Source of the DNA: Lanius collurio
Taxonomy: Eukaryota > Chordata > Aves > Passeriformes > Laniidae
NCBI GenBank assembly: GCA_020086605.1
Contig: JACBWW010000097.1
Coordinates: 383,206 to 447,205 of the forward strand
Length of the DNA stretch: 64,000 bases
Direction: 5' to 3'
A program made the translations under genes and the position numbers. This document shows positions 12,301-27,300 of this stretch, in pieces. Within the stretch, counting starts at the first letter, position 1; each line of letters begins with the position of its first letter. The notes beneath the pieces are model-generated. The model made no database searches. It saw nothing but the letters and a program-made list of their open reading frames with translations, and was not told where the DNA came from.

Positions 12301-15300
12301 TCCTGCAACTCTGAATTTGCAGGGCTCCATGGACCCTCTCCCAGCCCACCCTGGGTGCACCTCATCCTCTTAGCTCAGCCAGTTGCCTCTGTGGGAAGAG
12401 CTTTCCAACATCCCTTGTGCTGCTGTTTGCAGGGAGGATGTGGCACTCGAGGACATGGTCAGTGCTGGGGGAATGGCTGGACTCAATCTGAGAGGGATTT
12501 TCCAACTTAAAGGGTTCTGTGACATTCCTGGGGGACACAGGAGCCAGGTCTCAGCTCCACTTACCCTGCACTGCTGCTCGTACTCGCTCCTCATCTGGGC
12601 CAGTCTCTCCTCCTGCAGGAAAAACTCTGCACTGGTGGGATCCAGGTCCCCAAACTGCAACATAGGCATGGAATATCCAGTTAGCCACCAGCCCACCCAA
12701 CAGCCCTGCTCAGTACAGCACAGATGCCATTCCAAGCAGTCCTGCACCCTTCTCTCCACTCTGGACTTTGATTTTAAACAAAGAAATTCCACTTTCCTCC
12801 TCGCAGGGAACAAGTAATTTCCCAAAAAAGCATTGTCTGACATCTAGCTCAGCTCTCATGCTCACTCTGATTCCAGATCACAGCTTTCTACCTTAGCATT
12901 TGCACATGTCAGTGTGATAAATAATCCCAAGCTTTAAAGAAGGCTGGAAATCCCAATATATGAACCTCAGGTTGTGGATGCACAGACATCTTTGGAGAAG
13001 CTGATATTCTGAGAAGTTCAGTGTAATACAGCCATGATCAGCTGTTCACCTCGATTTTCACCTAATTCCAGCAGAGATGCCATGTAAAACCTCACTCCTC
13101 CTGCATCATCTTCCCTGGAAAGGACCTGCAAGTTGTGCCTATCCAAAACTCTGTGCTGGGGAAAAAAAAAATACCTGCAGATCTGCAGGATGATTGCTTC
13201 ACTCTAAGGCTCCCTGCTTTAATTAGAATAAAATCACAGCTAAGGTGGAATATCTTTATTTTCCATAGCTGCAAGGCCATCCATGTCACCAAGGCAGGCT
13301 GAGCCTGGATAATCTGGATAGGGATCCCAAAAACCTCTGGATATCAGTTAAACTGGCAGCTTGAGTGTAGCAACTTAAAAGAGATTTAATTCTGCAAGCC
13401 CCACAGGGAAAAGGAGGATTTACCTTCTCAGCCAGGACATTTTCCAAGTTCCTCTGCAGTTTGCTTGCCAGACTTTCACACTCGGCCAGTTTTTCTCCTG
13501 TTTCCAAGAGCTCGTTTTCCAGGCGGCTGTTTTCCTGGACCAAACAAAAAACCCCACAACAGCCTCAGCACTTGGAGGAGGAAAATAAATCAGCATGTGT
13601 TAGCTCACCAAAATAAGGGCAATCCCAATCAAGACAGAACATGACATTATTCCAAGCTTCAGGTGATGACTCAAGTTATGAATCCATCCACACACAACCC
13701 ACACCTGCCATGGCCAAGTGTGAACACTGGAATTCAGATAAAATATCAAAAGGCATAGCAGCAAGTTTCCTTTACATGATTATTTTGATTATTTGTTTTT
13801 AAATCAGTGTTTTAAACTTGATCAAGATTGTTTTATCTCCTGGCTGGACAGCACATCTGAGAGCCATGCACACTCTGCACTTGATGGCAGCAGAGATTTG
13901 AATGGGAGACTGGGAATCTACAGAACAACCCATCCAGGTGCACTCAATACTAATTCTCGTGGACATGCCTCTATCTTGCTGCTTAAATGACTTTTGGCCA
14001 GCTAAACATAGCCCATAACTCATGCTCTCAACAAGGACTACACCACAAGAGTCCCTCCCCCTCCCAGGGCACCCCTGCTTTTTGGGGGTAACCCCAGCTG
14101 TGTTTGTCCCCGTTACCTTCAGGGCCAGGGCCAGGCGGTCCCGGATGTAGTTCTCATCCGTCTTCAGCTTTTCCATCTCCTGCTCCATCTCCAGCCTCTG
14201 TTTGTTGGCCTGCTGCAGGATCTGCTCCCGCTCTCTGCGGAGCTCGTTCTTCAGAGCGGAGATTCTCTCCTTGTACTCCTCGTCCAACTTCCTGCCCAGG
14301 CACCGGAGGGGAGAGGGGCTCGTTAGAGGAGGCAGGTGGCAAACGCTGCTGGGGGTGAGGTTGGGTGGTCACCAAGTCCCTGCAATGCCAGGGAAGCGAC
14401 ACCAAGGAGGGAGGGATGATTTGGGATGCCCTACCTGAGGTTGTACTCGTTGCGGCGCTCGATGGCGGCGTGGTGATCGTCCACCTCCGAGGCCATCAGG
14501 GATTTCAGCTTCTCCGCTTTTTCCAGGTCCGAACGCAGCTTCTCCTTCTCCCTGGCCACTTGGTCAAACCTCTCCCTGGGCAGAGCAGAGCTAGTCTGGA
14601 TTAGGTCAGCCCACACTGCTCCCCCAAAAAGGGTATTTGAAATGTTGGAGAAGAAGTTTTGAAAGATCTCCAAGGGTCTCATCAACTGCGTTTGGTCACT
14701 GGCTTTGAATTTGTACCCAAATAGCTCTGGACATGTCATGGTATCCCCACAAGATCCTGAGACCTCAACACTTGAGACCCTCAGGTGTGGTCCATGCCCC
14801 CAGTTCAAATCCTGACATGGGTTGGGTTGGAAGGGACCTTAAATCCCATCCAGTTCCACCCCTGCCATGGGCAGGGACACCTCCCACAGTCCATCCTGCT
14901 CCAGCCCGGCCTTGGACACTGCCAGGGATCCAGGGGCAGCCACAGCTTCTCTGGGCACCCTGTGCCAGGGCCTGCCCACCCTCACAGGGAAGAATTCCCA
15001 ATATCCCATCCAGCCCTGCCCTCTGGCACTGGGAAGCCATTCCCTGTGTCCTGTCCCTCCAGCCCTTGTCCCCAGTCCCTCTCCAGCTCTCCTGGAGCCC
15101 CTTCAGGCCCTGGAAGGGGCTCTGAGGCCTCCCTGGAGCCTTCTTTTTCAACAGAGAAACCTGCACGGCAAGTCCAGCACAAAGCCAAGCTGTGCTGACT
15201 TTGAAAGGAAAAACCTTGGGATTTACAGTGGGTTTGTACCTCACCTCCACATCTACCACGTGGCCAAACCTCTGTAATGTCCCAAATCAGTTTGGATTAA

Positions 15301-18300
15301 AGGTACTGACAAACTCCACCAGCCTATGCCCCATGCCGTGCATTCCTTGGCCATCACTGACCACTCCCAGACCACCCCCAGACTGGGAACAGCCTGCTGC
15401 TTCCATTTTTTACTCTTCAACTATATTTTTCTGCAATCCTCGGAGGGCTGAGTGCTTTTCCCAGGCCAAACACAACAGCTGGAAGCTTCTGAGCTCTCCA
15501 TCAGAGAGCTGAGCCTTCCAGTGCCACCCCAGCGCCCCTTGGAGCACCACCATCCATCAGCTGCTCCCTCAGCTCCTGCTTGGCCAGGCAGAGAGGGAAG
15601 CAGCACATCCAGCAATCCCTGAGACTCACATCAAGTGCCTGATCTCTGTTTTGAAGCTCGCCAGGGCTGCCTGGTGGACCCCATTCTTGGTGATTAAGAG
15701 CTCATTCTCCAGCGCCAGCGTCAGCTCTGTCAGATTCACCTTCCCATCCAAGCTGAAGTCCAGAGCCTGTGGAAACAACACATCCTTAGAGCGGAAGGAG
15801 CTTCCTGCAGCAGCCTGGAGACATTTGTGCAGGGATTGACAGGATAAAACGAGGCTCAGAAGAGATCTTTGCTCGCTAATTAATCTGTCACAAACGCCCC
15901 GGGGGCAATAAACCAGACACCTCCCTATAACACTGAGCTGCTGCCAGCTGTGGGGATGGGAAGTGTCCTCCTGCTTGTGCTGCAAGGCCAACAGGAAATT
16001 AAGCCCAGGTCTGATGAAATGCAGTAATTCCCTGCAGGATCTAACGACACCAGACTTCGCACGGATCAGCTGCTGCCAGGAGGTGGTTGGGGATGTTCGT
16101 GTTAAACAAAATCAGCTCTTGCAGCAGAGGCAACACAGAAGCAGCCCTGCAGGAAGGATTGGATGGTGAGGATCCCACCTCTTAGAAGGCAAGTTATCAT
16201 TGGTGAGTGCTTGGAATTTCATAGAATCCCAGGATGGTTTGGGCTGGAAAGAACCTTAAAGCCCATCCAGTTCCTCCCCTGCCATGGGCAGGGACACCTC
16301 CCACTATTCCAGGCTGCTCCAAGCCTTGAAGAAAGGCCTTTTCTTTCCCTGGAAGTGCTCAAAACCCACATGGATGTGGCACTTGGGGACGGGGTTTAGT
16401 GGTGAACGAGGTCTAAGCTGACATCTGGACTCAATCTTAGAGGTCTTTTCCAACCTAAATGATCCCATGATTCAACCTAAGCCTGCAGGAGCACAAAGCC
16501 AAGCACCTGTGGTGGGGCTGAAACACTGCAGACACTGAAGAAGCCACCCCAGTGACATCAGGAAAAAGGAATTTTCCAGTGGAAAGCAACAAGGTGAAGG
16601 TGGACACATCTGGTGATGGTGGTCCCACCTTCTCAAATTGTGGGAGGTTTACGAGTGGGTTTTAAATCCTGAGCAATGGCAGAGGTTATTACAGCCCGGA
16701 TGTTCACTTTCCACGTGGATATTTAAAAGCCAGGAGAACCACAGTCCACACTGTTGGCAATCCAGGGATGGCCACATTAAATTTTCCTTCTCCCCTCCAC
16801 AGCTTCTAATGAGATGGACAGGGATGGAATTATTCGGGTACCCGATTTCATCCCCATCACCCTCCTGCTCTGTCTAATGGAACACTGAGGACTGGGCAGG
16901 GTTTCAAGTGCTGTTCTCCACCTCAGCACGAGCAATAATTCAGGTCACCCCAGTGATGAGGGGTTTGCAGGTACAGCTATTCAGGGAGGGAAAGGAATTA
17001 AATTGCTTCCTAACAAACACAGGTGACTTCCTCAAGCTACACTGGAAATCCCATTGTATTTTTATCATTAGCTTCTTGTTCTCTGGAATGCACTGTAATG
17101 GAAATGATTGGAAATTTCCCAGAACTCTTGTCACTAGCACTGGGAATTTTTATAGAATTATGGAATGGTTTGGCTTGGAACAGATCTTAATGATCATCCA
17201 GTTCTACCCCCTGCCATGGGCAGGGCCACCTTCCACTCTCCCAAGTTGCTCCAAGCCCCAATCCAACCTGGCCTTGGACACTTCCAGGGATTGAGCAGCC
17301 ACAGCTTCCCCATGGAAGTTTTAAAAGGAGTAAACGCAGGGATTTTGAAAAGGAGAAAAATAACTCACCTACTGACACAGGGAGAAAATAATACCCATAA
17401 GCAGGGGTGAGACAGAGCTGGGGGTTACCTTCAGGATCTCCTGGCTGTTCTCTATGCCCTCCTGGTGCCAGCAGTCCAGGACACCCTCCACGCAGCCGTA
17501 GCCCATGCCATCATCCAGGCTGGAGAAGAGGGAGAAGCCGATGGTGCTGGGCATGGCTGAGGGGGCGGTGGTGCGTCTGCCGCTCTCGTCGAAGGACTGG
17601 GAGAGAGGAGGAGGAGGGTGTGACAGGGCAAAGGCAGTGCCCAGAAGGGCTTATCAATGGAATTTCCCTAGCACTACTCCAGAGATTAAGGATTAAGCTC
17701 TGCTTTTCCTCCCTGCCAAGCAAAATCCCAGTGGGAAGACCGCTGCTGACCTCACAGCACTGGGGCATAACCAGGCCCTCGGGATTTCAAATAAATGCGA
17801 GGAGGAACAGTTTTGGAGCTGGCCTCAATATTCCAGAAGGGTTTTGCACTGCTCATTTTTGGTTTGGAGTGTCACCTTCCCTAAAACAGCTGGAGGGAGC
17901 ATTTGCAGATGTGCTTTGGGTAGGGCCCTCAGCTTCCAGGCAAAGACAGAGAGCAGATTTCAAATTCTCTCTCAGAAAAAAAAGCAGTAATTGGAGTAAA
18001 GATGTAGGACCTGCATGTCCACAGCATATCCCAGGCAGTGCTTCCCCCTGCACCCCGTTTATACTGGTTACCCCATTCTGGAAGTATTCTAGGCCAGGCT
18101 GGATGGACCTTGGAACAACCTGGGATAGTGGGAGGTGTCCCTGCCCATGGCAGGGGGTGGAATGGGATGAGCTTTAAGGTCCCTTCCAACCCAAACCACT
18201 CTGGAAGTCTCTACCATTTCCATAGTGCACTCCAAAGGCTGCCAGAGCCCTCTCCAAGCCACAAAACTTCAAAGGGGAGCCACATCCCCTTTACCATGAG

Positions 18301-21300
18301 GATGTTTTCTGTTTTATCTCCCCCAGAGGAACTTTTCCTGAGAGAGAATTTGAAATCTGCTTTTGGAGCAGCCACGGGCAGCTCACTGCCACCACCTCCA
18401 CGGGGTAGGGAAACCCTCACAGCCACCCCTCCAAGGACAAACGCTGAGGAAGATGAGGAGACAGGCTGGGTGGGAACTGTTCAGGAATTCTCCTGCTCCT
18501 TTTCCCCAGGATTCACCTCTCACTGTCTCACCTGCATGGAGAGGTGCCGCTTCAGCTGCCGGTACGGAGTAGACGCCGAAGGTGTCAGAGATTTCCCATT
18601 TCTAAAGAGGCCATAAAAGAAGTCCTCGATGCTCATGGTCCCATCTTGCTCCAGGTTATGGAGCACCTCTTCCAGCACCTGCAAAGAGACAGAAATGGTG
18701 TAAGAGGCCAAAAAAATCTAGCACAGAGAAAACATCCTATTCCCAAGGCTCCAAAAAGAACAAAGCCAGAGTTACCTGGTACCTCAACCTAACTGTCATG
18801 GTTTGGCATAGTTTGGGTTTTTTGGTTACACATTTCCATGTTCTGCATCTGGAAAATTGCAGGCACCTTGAAAAAAAGCTCCTGGTCATCTTGGAGCCGC
18901 TGTTTAATGAGGCAGAATGAAAAAACCCTCATTTCATTCTGCTCCCAAGACAGGGTGACCTCAGGAATTCAGCTCAAGGTACTGAGCCAGATGCCAAACC
19001 CTAGGCAGCTTGAAGTGACCAGGCAAAAAAAACCCCTAACACTACAAGGTTATCATAAATCTGTTTTATGCTTCAGGGCACGCTGCCTTCTCCAAAGCAG
19101 GACTGGAGATGTTCAGATTATTTATTTGTCTACAGTTTATCTTTTCCATTTTCTGCCTTAATACCCTGAAAACATTCCATTGTGGATGCTGCAAAGGAAC
19201 ACCTGCTCAGAAACATGTTCTGTGGAGGAAATTGTTACAAGCACGTTATCTTAAGATGCAAAAAATCTGACTTTTTTAATAAAACTAAATCCTAAGTTGA
19301 CAAGAGCCTTTTTTTTTTTTTGGTATAGATTTCATTTTCTCATTCTTGCTATGGGACAGAAAGAGCCCACAGGCCTTCACAAAGTCAAAAGCAACCACCT
19401 ATGAATATTTAACCCATATTTGCTGTCTAGCTAGAAAATTCCTAGGATTAAGGAGACATGCTTGGAATCTCAGCCGTGTTTTTAAACTCCAGTTTGCTCT
19501 GTGATGGCATGAGGAGACACGCATGCCATGGCTCAAGCTAGCAGCTGCCTTCTCCTACAGCAGCCTGATGGTTTGGCACCAAAAACCTCACTGGAAAACC
19601 AGGAGCTGGAAACTCCTTTCCAAGTAGCCCCCTGTGCTTGTGGTGAGTCCCAGGAGGGATTTTGGGGGGCCACACTAAAGCCCAGGCAGGGCAGTGGTGG
19701 CTCAGGTCTGGAGGTGGTCGCTCACCTCCCCGGCCGCTGCGTGCAGCCCGTACTGCTCACAGATGGAAACCAGCTTCTTCCTGTTCAGGTGCCCATCCCT
19801 GGTGATGCCCAGGTGCTCACAGACCTCCTGAAGTTTCTCCTCAATCCAGTCTGGGCTCGGTGAGGCACCAGGGGAAGCGTTCAGGTCGTCAGGGTTCCAG
19901 AAGCGCAGCTGTCCTAGAAATGGAGGAGATTGCTCCAGGGTCTGGAGTGGCCACCCAAAGATCTGGGGGCTCTGCACCCCACTGGGCACCTGCTGCTGTG
20001 ATGGGCACAGCTCCTTCCTGGCTCTGCAGATCCCAAAGGATCATTTGTCTGAGCCCATCCTACTCAGAGCACACTTTAGATTTTAGGTTATGGATACTGG
20101 TCCCAGCAGTATCAGACTCTACCAGCAGGTTCTGCTCAGCATTCCACTCACATGTGCCACCCCAGAGGAAGGACCCTCGTGCCCACAGAACCATGGAATT
20201 GCTGAGGTTGGAAAAGCCCTCTAAGAACGTTGAGGCCAACTGCTCCCCAGCATGGCCAAGGTCACCACTGCCCCATGTCCCCAAGTGCCACATCCACAAG
20301 GCTTTTAATCCTTCCAGGGATGGGGGCTCCCAATGCCTGACCAGGTGCAGAGTGACCAGCTGGGACTGTGGCCAGGAGGATCTTTGGGAATGTGGATGAG
20401 TCCGATGGCCAACACAGGCTGGTGGCCAGGGAAGGGCAGCTCTGCTGCCTCAGTCACCAGCAGAGATGGAAAAGGGACCCCTGCTGCCCTGGGCAGTTAT
20501 GGGATCAAGGAAGCTGCAAGGCCACCTCCTGGGGCTGGAAAAGCAGCTTTAGGAGAAAAAAGTTGTCCCCTTTGGATGGGAAAGGGGTTAAAGAGCAGCT
20601 GAAATATGGAAGAGGTGCTGACCTAATTAAAAGGAAGTTTTTTTATGATGAAGATGGTAAAATGCTGGCACAGGTTGTCCAGAGAAATTTCCCATCCCTG
20701 GAAGTGTCCAAGGCCAGGCTGGACAGTGCTTGGAGCACTTCCTGGGATAGTGGAAGGTGTCCCTGCTCATGGCAGGGGGTGGCACTGGATGGCCTTTAAG
20801 GTCCCTTCCAAGCCATTCCATGATTTTTTAGTTCTGTGACAATTAGGGAACATTTAATGAGTGGTCCCTGCTGACATCTAGTGCCCACCAGGCTCCACTA
20901 CAGTCAGAGCCCCCCGGGGCAGGAGTGGGGACCAGGACAGAGGTGCTGGCAGACCAGGAACACCCACAGCAGGATGAGGAGGGCAGAGGGGTACGGCACA
21001 AGATGTGCCCTGTGTCAGCTTTCATCCCCAGCTTGGGGGATGCCCTAGCTTGCTGAGCTCTGCACCAGCCAGGCTGGGATGCTCCAGGCACCCAGAGACC
21101 CTCCCCACGTGCTCCTCTGATCCCTCTTCAGAGCTGAAAGGAGAATAAGCAGGTCCAGCTGCTGCTCTTTGCTCTTACCCTCGGCCTCGTACTCCTCGCT
21201 GCCTCGCGTCTTCCAGTGCTGGGGAGAAAACAAAAGGTTCCCGAGTTATTACTATTGCAAGACATCCCTGGAATGAAAGGGACTCTGGGATCAGCATCCA

Positions 21301-24300
21301 AGGAGCTGCAGGGCTCCAGCAATGCTGCTGGGCTTTCATTTCCCTATTCCCTGTAGGCTGGGCTGGGAATCCAGGGCTCTTTGATCCTGCCTTGTTCTGG
21401 CACGTGTGGCTCTCCGGTGGGGAGAAACCACAGAGATGCCTAAAGCCCCACAAGTGACCCAGGAGAGGGAACAGAGCAGAGCCTGGCAGGGTGCTGGGGA
21501 AGGAGGGAGAGGATTTCCCTTCCAAGCAAATCATGCTGCTTTTCTTTGAGTATTGATGGTCAAAGGGATGGGGATGCAGGGAAGATCATGGGCTGCCCAG
21601 AGCTGGGTTATCCTTTCCTTCCAGAACCTAATTTTCCCCTATTTTGCCCCATACTCAGCCAAGCCAAATCCCAAAGTCCTCCACTAACTGCAGCTCTGTA
21701 ACAGGACAGAGCCATGCTGTCAACAAGCTCTTTACTGAGCTTAACAGAGGAAAAAACTCCCACTCTTTGGTGGTCTTAAACCATCCCGCTCCCTCTGGCA
21801 GCATCCCATCAGCTCAGGCAGCACCAGGAGCAAAAGTACAGCATTTAAGGTGATTTCCTCATGTACTACACGTTGTACCAGCCAGGGTATTTACTCCCAC
21901 GTGATGCTCCCCAACATTAACTCCTGCTTCAGCAGTGGCAGATGTTGCCTCTGCAGCAGTACAAGTGGATACTTCTGCTTGCACGTGACTGATGGATTTG
22001 GAGTCAAAGTCACCCAGGACATAAAGAGGCTCTAAATCATCACAGAAAAGTTCAATACGCCTCATTCAGATTACAGCTAAAAGCCATTAATCTACAACAT
22101 TGCCATGGAAACTGGATTAGGTCACTGGACTTTTTTTAGCTCTGCTGCTGTTCCTGTTTCAGCTGCTGGACCAGGCAAGGGACCTTTGCTGCTGCAGCAC
22201 CACAACATCCCACGAGGGACAGAAAGCAGGAGCTGAGGCAACAGGTGCCATTGAATCCCATCCCTGAAGTTCTTTAGAAGGAGGATGGCAAAATGCTGGA
22301 ACAGGGTGCCCAGAGAAGCACCTGGATCCCTGGAAATGTCCAAGGCCAGGTTGGATGGGATTTGGAACAACCTGGGATAGTAAAAGGTGTTCTCTGCCCA
22401 TGGCAGGGAGTGGAATGGGATGGACTATAAGGTCCCTTCCAACCCAAACCATTCTGGGAATCTGTGAAATTTCCCTCAGAAAACTTTGTGCAGATTGAGT
22501 TCCAGAGATCCCACCCTGCAGCCACCCATCCTCGTCCTTGGGGACGCCTGGGACACTGAGGGGAACTGGGCAGTGACGCTCAGGAGGCAGATCCTCTGCA
22601 TCCAAGTCTTTTTGCATAAGCAACATAAATACTTTTCTATAGAATCAGATTAATTCAGCACCAGACCCCCTCACTTCAAGGACTTGCAGCAAAACCAGAC
22701 AAGTTGCCGCTGTCCTATTCTTGGAAGAGTTCAAAGCCAGGACAAACTAGGGCTTGGAGCAATCTGGGATAGGGGAAGGAGTCCCTGCCCATGGCAAGGA
22801 GTGGAATGGGATGAGCTTTAAGTTCCCTTCCAACCCAAACCATTCTGGGATTCGATGAAACCACAATAACCCCATAAACACCAACAACCTGAAGAGACTG
22901 AACAAAGCCAGGGGGCTGTGGGCTGGCAACCCCCTGACAGTGACCCCGGGGCACTCGTGTGACCTCCCTCCCTCCCTGTGGAGGGCTCGGGGCTCCCTTT
23001 GTGCGTGGGGGGCTCGGGGTCGGCCACCGCCAGCGAGGGGACAAAGAGGGGCCGGGGCAGGCGCGGGGGGCCGGGACATCCCCATGTCAGGCACTCATTG
23101 TCCCCCAGCCCCAGCAGTGCTCCAGCTGCCCACGGGTCACACACACGGGGATCCCAGGAATGTGTTATCCTTCGGGAGGCGCGTGCTCGGCCGGCCCGGG
23201 GAGCAGATGGCCACGGCTTTGAATGCTGCGGCGCGGGGCCGGGCGAGCATCTGCAGCCTGTGCCGTTTGCTCTGCCCAGAACAAGGCAGCAGCCACCTCT
23301 CCCCCCTGCCATCTGCTCCAGCCAGACAGACCTTTGTTCTCCCCCAGAATATATTGCTAATTAAAATGATGATCAGGAGCGCACGCCGAGCCTGCGCTGC
23401 TCCGCACGCCACGCGGTGAGCCCTCACCCCAGTGCTGACGGACCCCGCTGTTCCCAGATCCACACAGCAGCTCCCTGGGCTCAGCAGCCCGAGCAGAGAC
23501 CCCAGAAAAAGCTGTCAAATCTCCTCCACACCTCACTTTGCCAGGTGCCTTCCGCCCCAAAGCACCAGCCACACCCAAAAACGCACCTCTTCTGGGAGCA
23601 GCCTCTATCCTGAGCTCTTATCCACAAATCCTGGCTTTCCAGGGCAGCCCCACTTTGGGAGTCTCACATCGAGGACCCAAATCCCAGGAGTTTCAACCTG
23701 AGGCTCCCAGAATGTTTTGCTCCAAGGCCAGGACATGCTGGAAACAACTCTGTGCAGAAGCAAACACAGAGGGGATAGGAGCAAGAGACTCCAGCAGGGA
23801 CTGAAGGGACAGAACTGGGATGTGCTAGCAGAGTCTACAAACTCAAGGCCAGGCTGGATAGGGCTTGGAGCAACGTGGACTACTGGAAAGTGTCCCTGCC
23901 CATGGCAGAAGGCTGGAATGAGACAGGTTTTAGGGTCCTTTCCAACCCAAACCATTCTGGGATTGCAGGAACCTGCAAGTAGGAGGGACCTTTCCCAGAG
24001 CAGAGCCAGCAGCTGGGGAAGGAGAGGTGACAGATGCTCCATGGTGAGGTTTGGAAGTCAGTATAGCCAGCATCCATGGGGGACAAGCTCCTGCAGGTCA
24101 GAAGGACCCTCAAGGATCCCACCACCACCCTTGTACTCACAGCAGGATCAATGCCAAACCTAGACCCAGCTGCTGATTACTTTACCCAAGAGCACCTGAA
24201 AAACCCCTGGGAATGGAGGTCAGGGAGCCTCCCTGGGCAGCCGAGCCCAGAGCAGCCTTCCAGCCTCTCCTGTGGTGTTTACAAGGGGAGGGAGGGAAGG

Positions 24301-27300
24301 AAACCTCTCAGACAGAGCCTGAGCTCTTTTAATTGGCACTGCTTGGGAGCAAGCACCAATTAAGGCACCCTGTCCCAGTTCCCAGGCCAGGGACAGCCCG
24401 GGCCGGGGGCAGGCTTGCGGAACGCCGGCAGCAGCGGCGTGTTTGTACACACAACAGGAGAGAACTGGGCAAGTGCTGCTCCCTGGGCCAAATCCCAAGG
24501 AGTCAGTGCATCCAACACTCCCCTGGGACCCCTCAGCAGCTTCCAGCAAGTCATTTCCATGCATACCTAGAGGATCTGCTTTAGGGAACGAGACAGCAAT
24601 GCTGAAAAAGTAGGGATTTCACAAGTTCAGCCTGTTTTTTGCTGCAGTTGCGAGGGAATTAACCAGCTCACCAGCCCAAAAGGTGCAACAAGCATTCCCA
24701 GCAGGAGACTGATCCAGCCCCCACGGCACAGCGTGGTTTCACACCAGCTGGGTTAATTAACTGACCTTGTTAATAGACTATCCTTTTACACCTCTGTGAC
24801 AGCTAAAACTGAGGGGTAAGATTAGAGTAGCCTCTTCCACCAAGGACATCACTTCCCTGGGGAGTGTGGATGGATTGACATCGATTCCAAGGTCAGGGCA
24901 GCCCATGTGGCCAATACCAGGAGACAGATGAGCATCCCTGTGGCAGTGAGCAAAGGTCACAGGGAGTAGGGAAAAGCAGCTGGGTGTGCTGGAAAAGCTT
25001 TTGGGGTTTTTTTATCATTTTTAAGTTCAGGAATAACACTGAAATCACAGAAATTGGAAGTTCCTCCCTTGCTTTCCCACACAGGGTTGGGTGTCCCCCT
25101 GCAAATGTGGCTGCAGAGGCTCCCAACTCTAAGTGAAGCCAGGAGACAGGAAGAAGGCAGCAATGCTTCTCCTTCCCAGTGGAAAAGCTCCCACCACATG
25201 CTCCTGAATCAACAATACTTGGCACAGCAGGGCAGGCTGGAAGCAGCCCAGCTCCAGGGAAATGCTACTGTGGCCGTACAAGAACAGACAGCACCAACCC
25301 CAACCACTCAGCTCCTTTGGCTTTCCTGTCTGGGGGAGCAAGAGGAGATTCTGGGATTGAAAGCGCTGGCACCAAGAGAGGCACAAATCTGGAGCACAAA
25401 ACCAGGAATGTGGATTTTTTGAGCAGTTAGATGCCACTGTCCCAAAGCAGCTGCAGGCTGTGGGCTCTGCTGCCCACCACCCCTTTTCCCCATCCCTTCT
25501 GCTGGAGCCACAGCCGGATTTTGGCAGCTGCACTAATGGATGTGGACGTGCTCCATCTGCTCCCCGCCCACACCTCGTTAGCCACGGAGGCAGTGGCTCA
25601 GCCCTCACTTAATTGCTGGCCCACACTGCAGCCAGGAGCCAGCGGCGCCAGGAGCACGTCACCCTCGGCTCCTTTCCAACTTCCCATGGAGCAAGGACAG
25701 GCAAAGAGGGTGGCCAGTGCCTTTACTGGGACATCCCAACCTCCTTTGGACGTGGGGAGCAGCCATGTCCAGAGGTGACATGGCCATCCCACCATCCATC
25801 CTAGGGACAGGCAAGGAGGGTGACCAGTGCCTTTGCTGGGAAGGCTCCAAGCACATCCAAACCTCATTGGATGTGGGGAGCAGTGATGTCCAGAGGTGAG
25901 AAGGCCACCCCACCAGCCATCCCCTCCCTGCTCACCTCCTGGCTGGGAGCGATGTGTGCGGGATGCGCCTCCTCGCTCAGGGGCTCGATGACCGTCACCT
26001 CGGCAAAGTCCTCCACCGACTCCTGGAACTCCGGCAGGGAACGGCGCCCGTAGCGTTTGCCACCTTTGATGTACTTGGGCTGTGCTTCTGGGGAGGAATC
26101 TGGGGAATCCGAGCACAAAACACATCAGGAGTGTGATTTTGGAGCTCTCTCGGGGCTGGTTTGTTCGGCGGAATTTTGAGCACCCAAATGCCACCACCAT
26201 TCCCGGTGGGAAAGCGCCAGTGGCTGCTCCATGGATCATCACCACGGCCTTGGGTCAGGTGGGTTCAAATTGGTTTGGCTCCCCTCCCAACAAAAGCTGT
26301 CATAAAGTGGAACCAGAGCTTGCCCTTCCTCTTCCTCACCCTTCCCAATTCCCAGATCAAGTTAATGGGATGGGGAGAGTAAAACCCCTGAACCTTGCCA
26401 GGAGTCTTGGATGGAAAGTCCATTAGGCCTCTCCTCCTTGCACTAATCTCCATTAGCAGCACCAGGCAGGTTTAATTAGGGACAGAGTTGCACTGAGGCA
26501 GCTCAAGTCTCCAGATCCCACAGACACCTGGGCGGCTGCCGCTGCTTTCCGTGGATTTGAATTTCAGCTCCATTAAAAATGCCCAAACAACCGGGCAAAT
26601 GGAAAAAAATTGGGCAAGTTTGGAGTCTCTCGGGGGCCGACAGGAGCAGCTGATCCGGGCGACGGTGGGGCAGGTCCCAGCCTGTGCTGAGCAGCCAAAG
26701 CCAACTGCAAGATCTAAATAACCCTTTGGAGTCATCCTCTAATTACAGGGGCTCCACATTCCCCGGCTCCAGCTTCCCGCAGCAAGCTCCTGCCTTTGGG
26801 GACTGCATTACCCGGGAGCACTCGCAGGCAAGGATCAAAACAAAAAATAAATAAGCACGTTTTGGGCTGTTTTCAGTGAGAATCCTCCAACGTCTGGAGC
26901 AGGGGGCAAATTAAACGAAGGACCAAATTAACCAGGGATTCAATTAGGGGAAGGCTCCATGCCACGCTTTGTTTCAGTGTTTGCTAACCTGACTACCGAA
27001 ACCCCCCCAGGACTCCATCATCTTTTATTTTCTGCCACTTGCAGTGGCAAGAGCAGCAGCTTTTGAAAATTTTATTTGCAGAGGGCTCTGATATAAAAGA
27101 AATGCAGAGTGCAATACTAATAAGGCCCAGGGAAGCTGCTCTGCCATTGACAAAGGATACACAGAAAGCAGCGGGTCTCCAAACCCCCCCTACCCAAATG
27201 CCTCCTCACATAATATTCCTTTAGATATGGGAAGAAAAGGCTTCGAGCTTGTTAGAGGGGGGAAAAAAAATATTCCACAACTTAGCTATGCAATGAATTA

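Larger units (their letters stand above)
21219..25935 (-). other. NIN intron between coding exons 3 and 4
   Basis: About 4.7 kb with three CR1 tails (22.25, 22.72 and 23.84 kb), a GC-rich CpG patch (22.93-23.42 kb) and a roughly 110-bp tandem duplication next to the exon 3 donor. No coding exon was recognised. Confidence 0.85.
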
